A stretch of 64,000 nt of DNA, from NCBI GenBank assembly GCA_937136055.1, contig CAKZOD010000028.1, positions 1-64,000 on the forward strand, written 5' to 3'. The translations under genes and the position numbers were made by a program. The notes beneath the pieces are model-generated. The model was not told where the DNA came from and made no database searches. It saw nothing but the letters and a program-made list of their open reading frames with translations. Positions 62,610-64,000 of the stretch are shown here, one piece after another. The stretch comes from an uncultured Oceanospirillaceae bacterium (GTDB taxonomy: Bacteria > Pseudomonadota > Gammaproteobacteria > Pseudomonadales > Balneatricaceae). Each line of letters starts with the position of its first letter. The first letter of the stretch is position 1.

Positions 62610-64000
62610 ATCAACAGCATAAGCCAATTATTAAAAGTCCATTCTATGCCGATGAAAGCGATGGCACTATGTTACATCGCTTCTTAGATGATGATTTTGT
62701 GACGCGCTTTTTGCAGCGTGCCCAAGATGGACAGCTACAGGGAACACGCCATCAAAGCTGGCGAGAGCAGGACCGTTTTGGCGAAGCTGCCCAAGATCAT
62801 GTCAACTTGCGACTGGCGGTGCATCGCACATTTTATATGGTCAGTGCACAAGTGCATTGCCAGGCGTTCGCAGAACCGGCTTTTGATCCCGCGCGTATTC
62901 TAGAAGCCGGTATGGTAGTGCGCAAAGGTAACCCTGAAAATTTTTATACGTGGCAAATTCAGCAACAGGCAGCACAGGGTTGGATGAAAGCAAAAATCAT
63001 CGAGCAAGAACCCGATCAATACAAGCGCCTAGTTAAAGCAGGTCTGATCAAAGCGAAAACAATTGCACCTTTATACAGCGGTGAAAAAATTCACCCAATG
63101 CATGCTCAAATCATCAAAGCTGACAGTGACGTTGCTGAAGCTGGCCGTTCACAGTGCTTAATATATGGCTATTTACCTTTGTCAGGGAGTGTTGAAGTTG
63201 AGCAATCAACACCTGCTATGCAGCTTGAGGCGAATCCTATGTCGGTTATGGCTAGAGCAAAACAAGACATTGGCTTTAAAAAAGAGACCAAAGAGACACT
63301 GCAAAAAGCGTTTAGTCCGTTTTCAAAAAACACCTCAAAGAGCGCGTTTACGGGTGCTCATTCGAGTGCTAACTCAAATTCCAACTCCAGCGACAACCAA
63401 AACCCCAATCAATCAGCTTTACTGGGCTTACACCAGTGGCCTTTTGGTAGCTGGGATGGACACAGCCAAGCAGCTTGTTGTGATTGTGAAGGGAGTTTTA
63501 ACGACTTGTCCGATCATCCATGTGGGCAGTATCAATGGCAAGATCAAACTGGATTAGTGAGTAACAATCACCAGGCAAGCTCAGCATTAATAGGGCTGTT
63601 GCGCACTTTAATTGAAAGCTTTCATGTGCACCAAGTTGATAACAAATCAAACAGCATGGCAAATCAAGCGCTTTGCACTTTGCTTGAAAGCATTCACTTT
63701 TATCACACTGCCACGATTGATGAGAGCGGCGAAGTCAATTTGGCAGGCCAATCAGAAACCTTATTTGATTACATAAAGAATCATAAAGAGCAACTTATTC
63801 AGTGGTTTGCATTATTAGATCAACATGCAAATAACCCCGCTATCAACAGCGCCCAAGGTGATTCTGGCACACTGATCGTCAGCCAAATGCCCAGCAGTTC
63901 AGCGGCTCTTTATATCGATGAGCAAAAAGCGGCTCAAATGCGCAGGCTACTCGTGTTACGCCATCAAGTTGCGCGCAAGGCTTCCGTTGATGCATTGCCT
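62603..64000 (+). CDS. Unknown eCIS-locus protein, 3' truncated by window end
   Basis: The frame starts at ATG 62603, overlapping the spike stop, and stays open for all 466 codons to the window edge. No family was recognised. The first 210 residues look globular, with FYADESDGTMLHRFLDDDFV and LIKAKTIAPLYSGEKIHPMHAQIIKAD. A Ser/Asn-rich linker follows (about 235-275). Then WPFGSWDGHSQ and CCDCEGSFNDLSDHPC place four cysteines within 16 residues, a possible metal site. The last part is helical. It may be a baseplate component or an effector-related protein; neither is shown. Confidence 0.7.
   Translation, partial: MVNQQHKPIIKSPFYADESDGTMLHRFLDDDFVTRFLQRAQDGQLQGTRHQSWREQDRFGEAAQDHVNLRLAVHRTFYMVSAQVHCQAFAEPAFDPARILEAGMVVRKGNPENFYTWQIQQQAAQGWMKAKIIEQEPDQYKRLVKAGLIKAKTIAPLYSGEKIHPMHAQIIKADSDVAEAGRSQCLIYGYLPLSGSVEVEQSTPAMQLEANPMSVMARAKQDIGFKKETKETLQKAFSPFSKNTSKSAFTGAHSSANSNSNSSDNQNPNQSALLGLHQWPFGSWDGHSQAACCDCEGSFNDLSDHPCGQYQWQDQTGLVSNNHQASSALIGLLRTLIESFHVHQVDNKSNSMANQALCTLLESIHFYHTATIDESGEVNLAGQSETLFDYIKNHKEQLIQWFALLDQHANNPAINSAQGDSGTLIVSQMPSSSAALYIDEQKAAQMRRLLVLRHQVARKASVDALP

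Noticed and set aside
63165..63557. 130-codon plus-strand frame near the window end
   Set aside because: It lies in another frame within the long open gene from 62603, which has the overlapping start with the spike gene and continuous coding character.
52267..64000. Type VI secretion system or prophage
   Set aside because: No TssJLM, ClpV or Hcp-type genes and no capsid, terminase, integrase or lysis genes are seen; DUF4255, two gp19-like tubes and a Pvc7-like protein fit eCIS better.

Overview
The window is chromosomal DNA of a gammaproteobacterium with moderately low GC. Two housekeeping blocks have the gene order known from Pseudomonas and relatives: asd-asd2-fimV-truA-trpF-accD-folC-dedD/SPOR-cvpA-purF, and maf(yceF)/yceD-rpmF-fabD-fabG-acpP-fabF-pabC-mltG-tmk-holB-pilZ-tatD. 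FimV and PilZ point to a type IV pilus bearing relative of Pseudomonas, Cellvibrionales or Oceanospirillales; the genus cannot be named from the sequence alone. No tRNA, rRNA, CRISPR array or insertion sequence was recognised.

1-24.1 kb: amino acid, purine, folate, malonyl-CoA and fatty acid synthesis, nearly all on the plus strand and closely spaced. plsX, normally between rpmF and fabD, is absent and replaced by 590 bp without a gene; fabH is also not there. yceD has a near-consensus promoter so close to its ATG that its mRNA would be leaderless.

24.1-30.3 kb: a signalling island. siaB (kinase), siaC (its phosphoprotein target) and an HD-GYP phosphodiesterase form an overlapping operon; a SiaA-like membrane PP2C phosphatase lies nearby on the minus strand beyond an nhaD antiporter. 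This is a SiaABC switch whose c-di-GMP enzyme is a predicted degrading enzyme instead of the diguanylate cyclase SiaD.

30.3-52.2 kb: mixed metabolic and accessory genes: hotdog thioesterase, ubiquinone hydroxylase, M16C protease, SlyD, ZapE, a chemoreceptor, a lysR-eamA-rof-clbS gene set divergent from gabD-gabT, ChaC, a Sel1 repeat protein, NnrS, Lrp and three EamA/DMT transporters. It also holds one probable pseudogene and three short tandem repeats.

52.2-64.0 kb: the left part of a contractile injection system of the extracellular (eCIS, Afp/PVC-like) type. It is preceded by an ECF-like sigma factor and a 56-codon protein that looks like an anti-sigma zinc-finger domain stripped of its cysteines. 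The structural genes are a DUF4255/Pvc16 cap, an unknown 288-residue protein, a full sheath, a tube protein, a short diverged sheath paralogue, a second tube protein, a Pvc7-like baseplate/tube protein, a DUF5908 small protein, separate hub (gp27/gpD-like) and spike (gp5-like) proteins, and a large unknown protein that runs off the window end. gp25, baseplate J and the AAA ATPase are not in view and are expected downstream.
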